This document shows positions 32,063 through 39,797 of a stretch of DNA of 64,000 nucleotides, piece after piece. Positions within the stretch are counted from its first letter, which is position 1, and each line of letters opens with the position of its first letter. Source of the stretch: Oscillospiraceae bacterium (GTDB lineage: Bacteria; Bacillota; Clostridia; Oscillospirales; Oscillospiraceae); assembly GCA_902778275.1 (NCBI GenBank), contig CACYXE010000013.1, forward strand, positions 1 through 64,000, in the 5' to 3' direction. The translations under genes and the position numbers were made by a program. A model generated the notes under the pieces. It made no database searches and was not told the origin of the DNA. It saw only the letters and a list, made by a program, of their open reading frames with translations.

Positions 32063-33163
32063 ATGGAATTTGTAAAAGAATTTGATTTGGAGGAATATCT
32101 GACCCGGGGTGTGGAGGACGTGGTGCGGGATCTGCTGAAAACGTCCGTGTTCCACCCGGCGGAGAGCCTGTTTATGGCCAAGTACGCCCTGGCCAGCAAG
32201 AAGGCCGCCCAGCGGCGGCACACATTTGAACGGCAGGGCGAGCACATTCCCAGCTATCTGATCGCCAGCATCACCAGTGTGTGCAATCTGCACTGCGCGG
32301 GCTGCTATGCCCGGTCCCTGGAGACCTGCGAGGACGGGGAGCCGGTGCGGCAGCTGAGCGCCGAGGACTGGGGGAAGATCTTCGCCGAGGCCCGGGACCT
32401 GGGGATCAGCTTTATTCTCCTGGCCGGGGGCGAGCCCATGGTGCGCCGGGACGTGATCGAGACGGCCGCCGAGTATCCGGAGATCCTGTTTCCCATCTTT
32501 ACCAACGGCACCTTGATCAACGACAGCTATTTTGATCTGCTGGACGCGCACCGGAACCTGGTCCCCGTGTTCAGCATCGAGGGCGGGCAGCGCAAGACCG
32601 ACGACCGTCGGGGCGGCGGCGTCTTTGACCGGGTGAAGAAGGCCATGGAGCGCATGCGGGAAAACCGCATCGCCTTCGGCGCGTCCATCACCGTCACCTC
32701 GGAGAACCTGGAGGAGGTCACCTCGCCCGCATTCGTGCTGGACCTGCAGGACAGGGGCTGCAAGGGGATCATCTATGTGGAATTTGTACCCACGGCCCAC
32801 GATCTGAAGAGCCTGGCCCTGGACGACACGCAGCGCGCCCGGCTGGCGGAGGCCATCACTGCCCTGCGCGCCAGAGAGGAGGCCATGCTGCTGGTCTCCT
32901 TCCCCGGGGACGAAAAGAGCTCCGGCGGCTGCCTGGCGGCGGGCCGCGGCTTTTTCCACATCAACTCCCACGGCGGGGCCGAGCCCTGCCCCTTCTCCCC
33001 CTATTCGGACCTGAACGTGAGCAAGACCTCTTTGCGGGAGGCCCTGCGCTCTCCGCTGTTTCTGGCCCTGCGCTCCGGTGAACTGCTGCTTGACGAACAC
33101 GAGGGCGGCTGTGTATTATATGAAAAAAGAGCGCAGGTGGAGGAGATCCTCCAGCGCCTGTAA
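32063..33163 (+). CDS. Radical SAM protein with SPASM-like C-terminus
   Basis: 366 residues. A helical N-terminal region of about 70 residues precedes the radical SAM cluster motif CNLHCAGCYA (Cys about 74, 78, 81), GGEP (LLAGGEPMVRRD) and a SAM-binding TNGT. The C-terminal part has CLAAGRGFFHINSHGGAEPCPFSPY and a final GGCVLYE, a Cys pattern like a reduced SPASM or twitch region. Related proteins act on peptides or in cofactor synthesis, but the substrate is unknown. It is divergent from the papain-like gene and probably co-transcribed with the CDF exporter 12 bp downstream in the same frame. Confidence 0.8.
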   Translation: MEFVKEFDLEEYLTRGVEDVVRDLLKTSVFHPAESLFMAKYALASKKAAQRRHTFERQGEHIPSYLIASITSVCNLHCAGCYARSLETCEDGEPVRQLSAEDWGKIFAEARDLGISFILLAGGEPMVRRDVIETAAEYPEILFPIFTNGTLINDSYFDLLDAHRNLVPVFSIEGGQRKTDDRRGGGVFDRVKKAMERMRENRIAFGASITVTSENLEEVTSPAFVLDLQDRGCKGIIYVEFVPTAHDLKSLALDDTQRARLAEAITALRAREEAMLLVSFPGDEKSSGGCLAAGRGFFHINSHGGAEPCPFSPYSDLNVSKTSLREALRSPLFLALRSGELLLDEHEGGCVLYEKRAQVEEILQRL

Positions 33164-33175
33164 GGGGGAGTTCCT

Positions 33176-34270
33176 ACGGACAGAAGCAAAAAGATCATTC
33201 GGACCAGCATCATCGGCATCGCGGTCAATCTGGTGCTGGTGGCCTTCAAGGCGGCCATCGGCCTGATCACCAATTCCATCGCGATCCTGCTGGACGCGGT
33301 CAACAATTTCAGCGACGCCCTGTCCTCCATCATCACCATCATCGGCACGAAGCTTGCCAACCGCAGGCCGGACAAAAAGCATCCCTACGGCTATGGCCGC
33401 ATCGAATACCTCACCGGCATGCTCATCGCGCTGATCGTGCTGTTTGCGGGTCTGACCTCCCTGAAGGAGTCGGTGGAGAAGATCCTTCACCCGGAGGAGG
33501 CCAGCTATACGGTGATCTCCCTGATCATTGTGGCTGTGGCCGTGGCGGTAAAATTCTTCACCGGCCGTTATGTGAAGGGCGTAGGCCAGCAGATCAATTC
33601 CCAGGCCCTGGTGGCCTCCGGCTCCGACGCCTTCTTTGACGCCATCCTGTCCTCTACCACCCTGGTGGCCGCGGTGCTGAGCCTGACGCTCCACTGGAAG
33701 CTGGAGGGTGTTTTCGGCGCGGCGATCTCCGTCTTTATCATCAAGGCCGGCATCGAGATGCTGCTGGAGACCCTCAACAGCATCACCGGCACCCGGGCCG
33801 ACCCGGAGCTGACGGAAGCTTTGAAGGAGAAGGTGGCTGCCTATCCCCAGGTGCGGGGCGTCTATGACATCACCCTGCACAACTACGGTCCCACCCGCAC
33901 CATCGGCTCGGTCCATGTGGAGCTGCCGGATGAGCTGCCCGCACGGGAGATCCACCGGCTGACCCGCGGCATCGCCGCCGACGTGTACCAGGCCCTGGGC
34001 ATCATCCTGACGGTGGGCATCTACGCCGCCAACGACTCCGACGAGGAGGGCGTGAAGATCCGCAGCGACCTGGAGGAGATCATCAAGCAGTACCCGGACA
34101 TCCTGCAGATGCACGGCTTTTATGTGGACGAAAAGCGGGTCATGTTCGACCTGATCATCGACTTTGCGGCTGACGCGCAGTCCATCGTCGCCCAGGTCCA
34201 TGAGCAGTTGTCCGAACGTTACCCGGACTACCGCTTCGATATCGTGCTGGACTCGGATTTCAGCGACTGA
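33176..34270 (+). CDS. Cation diffusion facilitator (CDF) metal exporter, apparent ACG start
   Basis: CDF transporter with six helices: DAVNNFSDALSS (metal-site Asp/Asn/Asp), HPYGYGRIEYL, SDAFFDAILS (second half of the site), and a cytoplasmic C-terminal domain with SVHVELPDE. It probably exports Zn, Mn or Fe. No ATG, GTG or TTG occurs where the first helix should begin. The natural N-terminus TDRSKKIIRTSIIGIAVNLV starts at ACG 33176, five bases after GGGGGAG. The first canonical start, GTG 33233, would remove about half of TM1 and has no ribosome site. The start is thus ACG, or a mutated or miscalled ATG. The upstream stop (33161) is in the same frame. Confidence 0.85.
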   Translation, partial: TDRSKKIIRTSIIGIAVNLVLVAFKAAIGLITNSIAILLDAVNNFSDALSSIITIIGTKLANRRPDKKHPYGYGRIEYLTGMLIALIVLFAGLTSLKESVEKILHPEEASYTVISLIIVAVAVAVKFFTGRYVKGVGQQINSQALVASGSDAFFDAILSSTTLVAAVLSLTLHWKLEGVFGAAISVFIIKAGIEMLLETLNSITGTRADPELTEALKEKVAAYPQVRGVYDITLHNYGPTRTIGSVHVELPDELPAREIHRLTRGIAADVYQALGIILTVGIYAANDSDEEGVKIRSDLEEIIKQYPDILQMHGFYVDEKRVMFDLIIDFAADAQSIVAQVHEQLSERYPDYRFDIVLDSDFSD

Positions 34271-34281
34271 GCAGAATAAGG

Positions 34282-34319
34282 AAAACGCCCGCGCACCGGG
34301 AAAGTGCGCGGGCGTTTTT
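34282..34319 (+). terminator. Rho-independent terminator after CDF gene
   Basis: AAAACGCCCGCGCAC (34282-34296) pairs with GTGCGCGGGCGTTTT (34304-34318), followed by T and G. Confidence 0.9.
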
Positions 34320-34369
34320 GCTGTGCGGTGCGTTTTACCAGGGGACGCCGAAGGCTGCCTTGGCGGCGT

Positions 34370-34450
34370 CTTCAGGTAATTCAGCGCGATCCGGTAAACC
34401 ATATCCGCATATTGTTCCACCGCTCGGGTGAACTGCTCGTCTGTCAGCAT
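34370..34450 (-). pseudogene. Remnant of an ECF-type sigma factor (region 2 start)
   Basis: With AAGGAGAAATCTCGCAGC upstream, ATG 34450 opens MLTDEQFTRAVEQYADMVYR and then IALNYLK, the beginning of sigma-70 region 2 in small clostridial sigma factors. Similarity stops after 27 codons: no region 2.3-2.4 or 4 follows. In another frame the next bases read EDAAKAAFGVPW then stop (34337-34335), which may be a leftover C-terminus. The CDF terminator follows. It is a deletion remnant with an intact ribosome site. Confidence 0.6.
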
Positions 34451-34528
34451 GCTGCGAGATTTCTCCTTGAAAAGCTTTTCACTGTTATTACCCGGCAAAA
34501 AAGCGAAACGTCCCAAACAAAATAAGAA

Positions 34529-34558
34529 AAAAGCGGCTGCCTGTTGACAGCCGCTTTT
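34529..34558 (-). terminator. Terminator of the DUF937 gene
   Basis: AAAAGCGGCTG (34529-34539) pairs with CAGCCGCTTTT (34548-34558). On the minus strand it is followed by a T-run. Confidence 0.85.
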
Positions 34559-34576
34559 GTGTTGCGCTGGAAGGGC

Positions 34577-35458
34577 TTACTGCATGGCGCCCAGGAGCAG
34601 GCTAAGCAGATTGTTGCCGTTGAGGTTGTTGACGCTGCTCTGCTGCACGGTCTGCTGGGTGGGGGTGACGCCCAGAAGGGAGCCGAGCAGGCTGGGGCTC
34701 TGCTGCTGCGCGGCCTGCTGCTGGGCAGCGGGAGCGCCGAAGAGAGAGCTGAGCAGGCCGCCGCTCTGCTGGGGAGCGGTCTGTGCCGGCTGAGTGGGAG
34801 TGATGCCCAGGAGAGAGCCCAGCAGGCCGGGGCTCTGCTGGCTGGCGGTCTGCTGGGTGGGGGTGACGCCCAGCAGGGCGTCCAGCAGACCCATGCTGCT
34901 TTGCTGCTGGGTGCTGGCGCCGCCGCCCAGAAGGGAACCCAGCAGGCTGCTGCCGATGGACTGCTGAGAAGCGGGGGCGGAAGCGCCGCCGAACATGGTC
35001 AGCAGGTCGGTCAAGTCCAGGGTGCCGCTCTGCGCGGTGGACTGGTTGCTGGCGGAAGTGGTGGCTGCAGCCAGCATGGCCAGCAGGGCCGGGGCCAGAG
35101 CGCCCAGACCGCGGGTCACGTCGTCGGCGCTCAGGCCGGACTCGGCCGCCAGGGTCTGGACAGCACGGGAGCTGTCGTCGCCCAGGATGTGCTTGACGAT
35201 CTTGCCGCCGTCTTCCTCGTCGGCTTCGGCAAACATCTCATCCATGGAGCGGGCGGTGTTGTGCTGGGTCAGAGCGCCCAGCAGGGACAGAGCGCCGCTC
35301 TGGGTAGAGGCGTTGCTGGTCATGTAACGCAGAAGCAGGGGGATGGCCAGGGGCAGCAGCTTCTTCAGAGCGCCGGAAGAAAGGCCGGTCTTGCCGGACA
35401 GGGCGCTGATAGCAGCGTCGGCCAGCATGACTTTTAAAAGTACACTAAGCAGATTCAT
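34577..35458 (-). CDS. DUF937 protein with Gln-rich repetitive C-terminus
   Basis: 293 residues. The N-terminal DUF937-type part (about 1-125) has GALKKLLPLAIPLLLRYM, GALSLLGALTQH and DEEDGGKIVKHILG. The C-terminal half (about 150-293) is low complexity, built from five or so copies of (G/S)LLGSLLG followed by TPTQQ-type linkers. There is no signal peptide or clear membrane helix; the Leu-rich segments are amphipathic and may self-assemble. Function unknown. Strong AGGAGG site; own terminator. Confidence 0.75.
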   Translation of the reverse strand: MNLLSVLLKVMLADAAISALSGKTGLSSGALKKLLPLAIPLLLRYMTSNASTQSGALSLLGALTQHNTARSMDEMFAEADEEDGGKIVKHILGDDSSRAVQTLAAESGLSADDVTRGLGALAPALLAMLAAATTSASNQSTAQSGTLDLTDLLTMFGGASAPASQQSIGSSLLGSLLGGGASTQQQSSMGLLDALLGVTPTQQTASQQSPGLLGSLLGITPTQPAQTAPQQSGGLLSSLFGAPAAQQQAAQQQSPSLLGSLLGVTPTQQTVQQSSVNNLNGNNLLSLLLGAMQ

Positions 35459-35534
35459 TTGAGTCCTCCTAAAGATTTTTGTAGGGGTGTGACTTGATTA
35501 TACTATATGTTTCCGCAAATTTCACTACTTTCTT

Positions 35535-36782
35535 TTACTTTTTTTCCGCGTGGAAGGCCAGCTGCAGGGCGTTGAAGATCTCTGTGGACCAGACGTTCCA
35601 GGCGTGGCCGCCCTCGGTTTCGTGGAGGAAGGCGTTCTGACCCTCGATCAGCCGGTCCGTATACAGGACAAGCTGCTGGAAATTGATGATCCCGGCGTTG
35701 TGGGCCATGTCCGTGGTGCCGGCGGCGGAGTAGTACAGGTAAATGGGATAGTCGATCAGTTCAGGGGAGTTGATGTAGCTGAGCACCAGGTCCGGATTGT
35801 CGCTGCCGCTGAGGCAGATGAAGTTGCCGAAGTAGGGCAGGTTCAGCCGCATGCCGGAGGCGTAGGTAAAATAGGAGCCCCAGGAAAGCCCGCCCAGGGC
35901 AAAGTGCTGCCTGGCAGCCTCCACAGCTTCCAGCGTGGGCTCGGCCGCGTAGGTGGCGTAGTGTTGGATCATATGCGGGAGAACGAAATCCCGCAGCTCC
36001 TCGGCCAGCCGTATTTCGGTGGGATCGCCCACATAGGCGCCGAAATCCTCATACAGGCACAAGGTGACGATGATCACCGGCCGGATGATCTCCTCCTCGA
36101 TCATCCGGTCGAAGATGGTGCGCACCTGCACCCCCTCCCGGTCGGGCACGTAATGGGGATAGGTGAGCCAGGCAGTCTCATCGTCTCCGGTGCCGTGAAG
36201 CAGGATCAGCAGATCGTACTGCTCCCCGGGGTCATAGCCATAGGGCAGGTATATCATCAGATGCCGGGTGTATTCCGCCCAGCCGGGCACCGCGTTCTGG
36301 TACTCCCAGGTCTCGATGGTACCGGGATGCTCGCACTCTTCATAGAAACGGTCAGGCAGCACATAGTCGTAAACCAGGGGCGTTGCGCCGCAGGCGCAGA
36401 CGCCGCCGATAAATTCGTGGATCACTCTTTGCCCGCAGACCGTGCATTTGCGGGCCTTGGGATCGTGGATCGGATGCTCACAGACGGTCCCGCAGACAGT
36501 GCAGACTCCATCCTTCCAGTCAGGGTGCCGGCAGGCCAGACCGCAGACGGTGCAAAGCCCGGCTTCCCAGGCGGGATGCTCACAGATCAGACCGCAGACG
36601 GCGCAGGCTCCCGCCTCCCAGGAAGGGTGTTCGCAGACAGTTCCGCACTCGGTACACACGCCGTCCTCCCAGGCGGGATGGGGACAGGGCGTGGGCTCCG
36701 GCGTGGGTGTGGGCGCGAGACGCCCCATGGCACAGCCGCTGAGCAGCAGAACCAGGAGCAGAAGGGGTAAGATCCGGCGCAT
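35535..36782 (-). CDS. Esterase lipoprotein with tandem CxxC zinc-knuckle-like repeats
   Basis: 415 residues from ATG 36782, preceded by AAGGAGGTG. The lipoprotein signal has LLSGC (Cys about 17). A Pro/Thr linker is followed by about five 18-20 residue repeats of the form C-x-HP-x-W-x2-G-x-C-x2-CG (about 30-125), ending in a degenerate copy (EFIGGVCACG). The C-terminal half is an alpha/beta hydrolase of the esterase D/feruloyl-esterase (CE1) type: LMIYLPYGYDPGE, LLILLHGTGDDETAW, nucleophile GLSWGSY and ETEGGHAWNVW with the His. It probably acts on acylated polysaccharide outside the cell. The Cys/His array may bind zinc or mediate attachment. Confidence 0.82.
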   Translation of the reverse strand: MRRILPLLLLVLLLSGCAMGRLAPTPTPEPTPCPHPAWEDGVCTECGTVCEHPSWEAGACAVCGLICEHPAWEAGLCTVCGLACRHPDWKDGVCTVCGTVCEHPIHDPKARKCTVCGQRVIHEFIGGVCACGATPLVYDYVLPDRFYEECEHPGTIETWEYQNAVPGWAEYTRHLMIYLPYGYDPGEQYDLLILLHGTGDDETAWLTYPHYVPDREGVQVRTIFDRMIEEEIIRPVIIVTLCLYEDFGAYVGDPTEIRLAEELRDFVLPHMIQHYATYAAEPTLEAVEAARQHFALGGLSWGSYFTYASGMRLNLPYFGNFICLSGSDNPDLVLSYINSPELIDYPIYLYYSAAGTTDMAHNAGIINFQQLVLYTDRLIEGQNAFLHETEGGHAWNVWSTEIFNALQLAFHAEKK

Positions 36783-36964
36783 AGAGAAGCACCTCCTTGC
36801 AGAGTTTGACGTCATACGATCATTATATAAGGAAGCGCCGTAAAAGTAAATGCCCGCCGGTCGGCGATCCGGAAAGATTTGGACTGTAAATCCTCGTGGC
36901 TTTATGGTATATTGTCGTCTGAAGAGCGGCCGGTGCGCCGACCGCAGATCGGGAGGAACAACAA

Positions 36965-37810
36965 ATGCTGGTCAACATGAAGGATATGCTTCGCTCTGCG
37001 AAAGAGGGAAAATACGGCGTGGGCTTTTTCGATGTTGTCAGCGGGGAGATGGCTCGCGCCGTTATCGAGACAGCGGAGGAGCTGCGCGCCCCGGTGATGG
37101 TGGGCATTGCCCAGGCCATGCTGCCCGCCATGCCGCTGGAGCGGGCGGCGGAATGCCTGCTGCCTATGGCGCAGAAGGCCGGGGTGCCGGTCTGCGTCCA
37201 CTTCGACCACGGCCTGGATTTTGAGACCTGCATGGCGGCTTTCAAGCTGGGCTTTCGCTCCATCATGTACGACTGCTCCACCGCCCCTTATGAGGAAAAC
37301 GTGGCGCGGCTGACGGAGATGGTGCGGATCTGCCATGCCGAGGACGTCACCGTGGAGGGCGAGCTTGGCAACGTGGGCGACAATGAGGGCGCTGGGAAAC
37401 TGGCTGCTCCCAGCGACTTCTACACCGACCCGGACATGGCCGCGGACTTTGCCGCGCGCACCGGGATCGACGCCCTGGCCGTGGCGGTGGGCAACGCCCA
37501 CGGCGATTACAAGTTCCCGCCCAAGTTGGACTTTGAGCGGATCCGCAGGATCGCCGAGCTCACACAGCTGCCCCTGGTGCTCCACGGCGGCAGCGGCCTG
37601 GCCGACGGCGACTTTCGCCGGGCGGTCAGCGAGGGGATCTGCAAGGTGAACATCTTTACCGATCTGAACAGGGCCGGCAGGCTTGGCATCGAAGAGGGCC
37701 TGCGCGCCGGGGCCGGGACCATAATGAGCCTGATCCCCTATGAGATCGCCGCCATGAAAGCGGCGGCGGCGGAAAAGATCCGGCTTTTCGGCTCGGACGG
37801 GAAAGCGTGA
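36965..37810 (+). CDS. Class II fructose/tagatose-bisphosphate aldolase family protein
   Basis: 281 residues. Zinc ligands and catalytic elements: VHFDHGLDFETC (HxDH), FRSIMYDCS, EGELGNVGDNEG, GNAHGDYK with His, VLHGGSGL with His, and KVNIFTDLN. This order is typical of GatY/FbaA-like aldolases. Dihydroxyacetone phosphate is the common product, while the partner aldehyde cannot be told from sequence. It is a single gene with GGGAGGAACAAC upstream. No phosphotransferase or kinase genes are near to suggest a specific sugar pathway. Confidence 0.88.
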   Translation: MLVNMKDMLRSAKEGKYGVGFFDVVSGEMARAVIETAEELRAPVMVGIAQAMLPAMPLERAAECLLPMAQKAGVPVCVHFDHGLDFETCMAAFKLGFRSIMYDCSTAPYEENVARLTEMVRICHAEDVTVEGELGNVGDNEGAGKLAAPSDFYTDPDMAADFAARTGIDALAVAVGNAHGDYKFPPKLDFERIRRIAELTQLPLVLHGGSGLADGDFRRAVSEGICKVNIFTDLNRAGRLGIEEGLRAGAGTIMSLIPYEIAAMKAAAAEKIRLFGSDGKA

Positions 37811-37835
37811 TAGAGAGCGTGGTCCGCCGTAGGCG

Positions 37836-37879
37836 GGCACCAAAAAAGGACTTCCCAAAGGAAGTCCTTTTTTGGTGCC
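37836..37879. terminator. Twenty-bp inverted repeat terminator merging with the tRNA 3' end
   Basis: A perfect palindromic arm, GGCACCAAAAAAGGACTTCC at 37836-37855, pairs with 37860-37879 around a 4-nt loop. The outer six bases (GGTGCC) are the 3' end of tRNA-Leu. It terminates both the aldolase gene and the minus-strand tRNA. Confidence 0.8.
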
Positions 37880-37958
37880 GGTGACCGGACTCGAACCGGT
37901 ACGGGATCACTCCCAAGGGATTTTAAGTCCCTGGTGTCTACCATTCCACCACACCGGC
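37873..37958 (-). tRNA. tRNA-Leu (anticodon TAA)
   Basis: Class II tRNA read on the minus strand. The acceptor 5' side GCCGGTG (37958-37952) pairs with CACCGGC before discriminator A. The CCA end is encoded (37875-37873). The anticodon loop CTTAAAA gives TAA (37925-37923). A long variable arm and GGTTCGAGTCC T-loop follow. 86 nt including CCA. Confidence 0.93.
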
Positions 37959-37970
37959 ATGGCGTCATCC

Positions 37971-37999
37971 AATTTATCACTTATGGGAAAAAGTGTCAA
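37971..37999 (-). promoter_or_regulatory. tRNA-Leu promoter
   Basis: Minus strand: perfect TTGACA (37999-37994), a 17-nt spacer and TAAATT (37976-37971), 12 nt before the mature 5' end. Confidence 0.75.
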
Positions 38000-38002
38000 G
38001 CA

Positions 38003-38026
38003 GAACACCGCGGCAAGGCGGTGTTC
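38003..38026 (-). terminator. Hairpin after the aconitase X operon
   Basis: GAACACCGC (38003-38011) pairs with GCGGTGTTC (38018-38026). It lies 22 bp past the end of the small-subunit gene and directly upstream of the tRNA-Leu promoter. It has no strong T-run. Confidence 0.6.
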
Positions 38027-38047
38027 TACTTGTTTTGCGATCTGCGT

Positions 38048-38488
38048 TTACTCCACGGTGACCAGACCGCCGTCGCCCACGGTGACGGTCATGCCGGTCT
38101 GGACGTAGTTGAGGAAGTCCTCGCCCAGCATGTCCACCACGGGCATCTTGCTGTCGGTCCACACGTCGCTCAAAATGGCGCCGGAGGCGGCCAGGGAGTC
38201 GATGGGCATGGAGAAGAGCATGCAGGCGGGCTGCTTGCCCAGGGCGCATACGGTGTAGAGCACCATGCCGCCGGTGGTGGAGCCGATGGTCATGGGCAGG
38301 CACAGGGCCTTGCCGATCATGGACTGCTTATAGATGTCGGCGTTGTTCTGATCGCCGCACTTGACCTGCTTGTCGCCGAACATCAGGGCCATCTGGTAGC
38401 TGGCCAGGGTGTTGAAGCCGCCGTGGCTCACCAGAGCCTCGGCCTTGCAGGTGCCGGGGACGATGACGCGTCCTTGAAACTGTTTCAT
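38048..38488 (-). CDS. Aconitase X swivel (small) subunit
   Basis: 146 residues beginning MKQFQGRVIVPGTCKAEALV; the ATG at 38488 sits right after the large-subunit stop with GGGAGGG upstream. It is a DUF126/AcnX-swivel domain with GGFNT, CGDQNNADIYKQSMIGKALC and GSTTGGMVLY. In two-subunit AcnX enzymes this small domain completes the active site with the large subunit. Separately encoded subunits are the type IIb arrangement. Confidence 0.88.
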   Translation of the reverse strand: MKQFQGRVIVPGTCKAEALVSHGGFNTLASYQMALMFGDKQVKCGDQNNADIYKQSMIGKALCLPMTIGSTTGGMVLYTVCALGKQPACMLFSMPIDSLAASGAILSDVWTDSKMPVVDMLGEDFLNYVQTGMTVTVGDGGLVTVE

Positions 38489-38490
38489 GC

Positions 38491-39765
38491 TCAGACCCTC
38501 CCTCCTGTGATGATGTCCAGGATCTCCGCCTCGGTGTAGTAGCGGGCGCTGGTATAGGTGCGCAGCTTGTTGGACGAGGTGATGACCGCCTTGCTCTTGC
38601 ACAGGGGGTTGTTCATGTACATCAGCGGACAGATGTAGCTGAGCACCACGCCGTACTTTTTCAGCCGGTAGGCGTCCATGGTCTTCTCAAATTCCCGGAT
38701 CACGGGGATGGGCGCGGTGAACACGGTGGGCACCGTCACCTTATCCCTGCCGTTCTGCCGCAGCTTGTCGCCCACGGCCTCGGTCCAATCCTGCAGCTGC
38801 TTGAGCGTCATGTGGGGGCAGCCCACGAAGCACAGCTGGGGCTTGGCGTCGGGCTTTTTCCAGATGACCGGGTAATTGGCTTTGACCCGTTCCAGCTCCG
38901 CGTCGTCGATCACATAGACCTTGGCGCCCTCGGCGATCAGGGCCTCACCCTGCTCCACGGCTTCGGGAGTCAGGTTCGCGATGTGATACAGGCCCACGGC
39001 GCCGTTGGAGGCGGTGGCCGCGCCGAAGTCCTTCAGGTAGGTCTTGGCATCGTCGTTCAGTTCGGTGCCCAGCCATTTGTCCAGGCCCTTCACGTAGGGA
39101 ACCTCCTCCATGACCTTCATGCCGATGGCGGAGCCCAGCAGCTGGGCCTCGGGCTTTTTCTCGCACTTGACTTCCACGATCCAAGTGGCCTTGCGGCCCT
39201 CGTCGGTCAGCAGGCCGAACTCGGGCACGAAGCCCGCGATGGACCCCATCAGCTCGATCATGCCGGAGTTGCGGTTGCAGCGGGCGCCCAGCACGGAGTT
39301 GGCGTAGACCACGGCGGAGGATTCCGCCCAGGACAGCACGTCGCCCTTTTTGGGGGTGTTGCCCACCTGGTCCAGATAGCAGGCGCAGGTGTAGTCGTCG
39401 TCGCTGGTGATGCCCAGCCTGCGCATCTGCTCCTCGTAGCGCTTCTGCTGGGTGTACATGATCTTTTTGAACACCAGGTCGTCCAGCAGGGTGGAAGGGA
39501 CCTTGGGGTCCAGAGGCTTGGGGTCGGCGGTGAACTTCTGGCCCTCGGGGAGACCGGCGGCGATCAGCGTGTCGTACAGATCGTAGACCGGCTTCATGAC
39601 CTCCAGACCGAAGCTGATGACCGTGTGCCCCAGATTGCTTGTGACAGGCACCATGCGCCGGGCATTGAAGGTGTCGCCGTACATGACCAGGGTCTTGACG
39701 ATCTTGGCCATGACCTCGCCTTCGCTGCCGTCCAGCAGGGCCTGCTGCTCAGGGGTAAGATTCAT
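38491..39765 (-). CDS. Aconitase X catalytic (large) subunit
   Basis: 424 residues. It starts LTPEQQALLDGSEGEVMAKI, a clear AcnX signature. Candidate Fe-S ligand cysteines are in DYTCACYLD, SVLGARCNRNSGM, CFVGCPHMTL and YICPLMYMNNPLCKSK. Characterised bacterial AcnX proteins are cis-3-hydroxy-L-proline dehydratases, and archaeal ones dehydrate mevalonate 5-phosphate; the former is likelier here. No other hydroxyproline genes are nearby. It is 3 bp from the small subunit and 32 bp after hflC, in an apparent four-gene minus-strand operon. Confidence 0.88.
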   Translation of the reverse strand: MNLTPEQQALLDGSEGEVMAKIVKTLVMYGDTFNARRMVPVTSNLGHTVISFGLEVMKPVYDLYDTLIAAGLPEGQKFTADPKPLDPKVPSTLLDDLVFKKIMYTQQKRYEEQMRRLGITSDDDYTCACYLDQVGNTPKKGDVLSWAESSAVVYANSVLGARCNRNSGMIELMGSIAGFVPEFGLLTDEGRKATWIVEVKCEKKPEAQLLGSAIGMKVMEEVPYVKGLDKWLGTELNDDAKTYLKDFGAATASNGAVGLYHIANLTPEAVEQGEALIAEGAKVYVIDDAELERVKANYPVIWKKPDAKPQLCFVGCPHMTLKQLQDWTEAVGDKLRQNGRDKVTVPTVFTAPIPVIREFEKTMDAYRLKKYGVVLSYICPLMYMNNPLCKSKAVITSSNKLRTYTSARYYTEAEILDIITGGRV

Positions 39766-39797
39766 TCGATCACTTCCTTGTGCTTTTTTATGATGTT

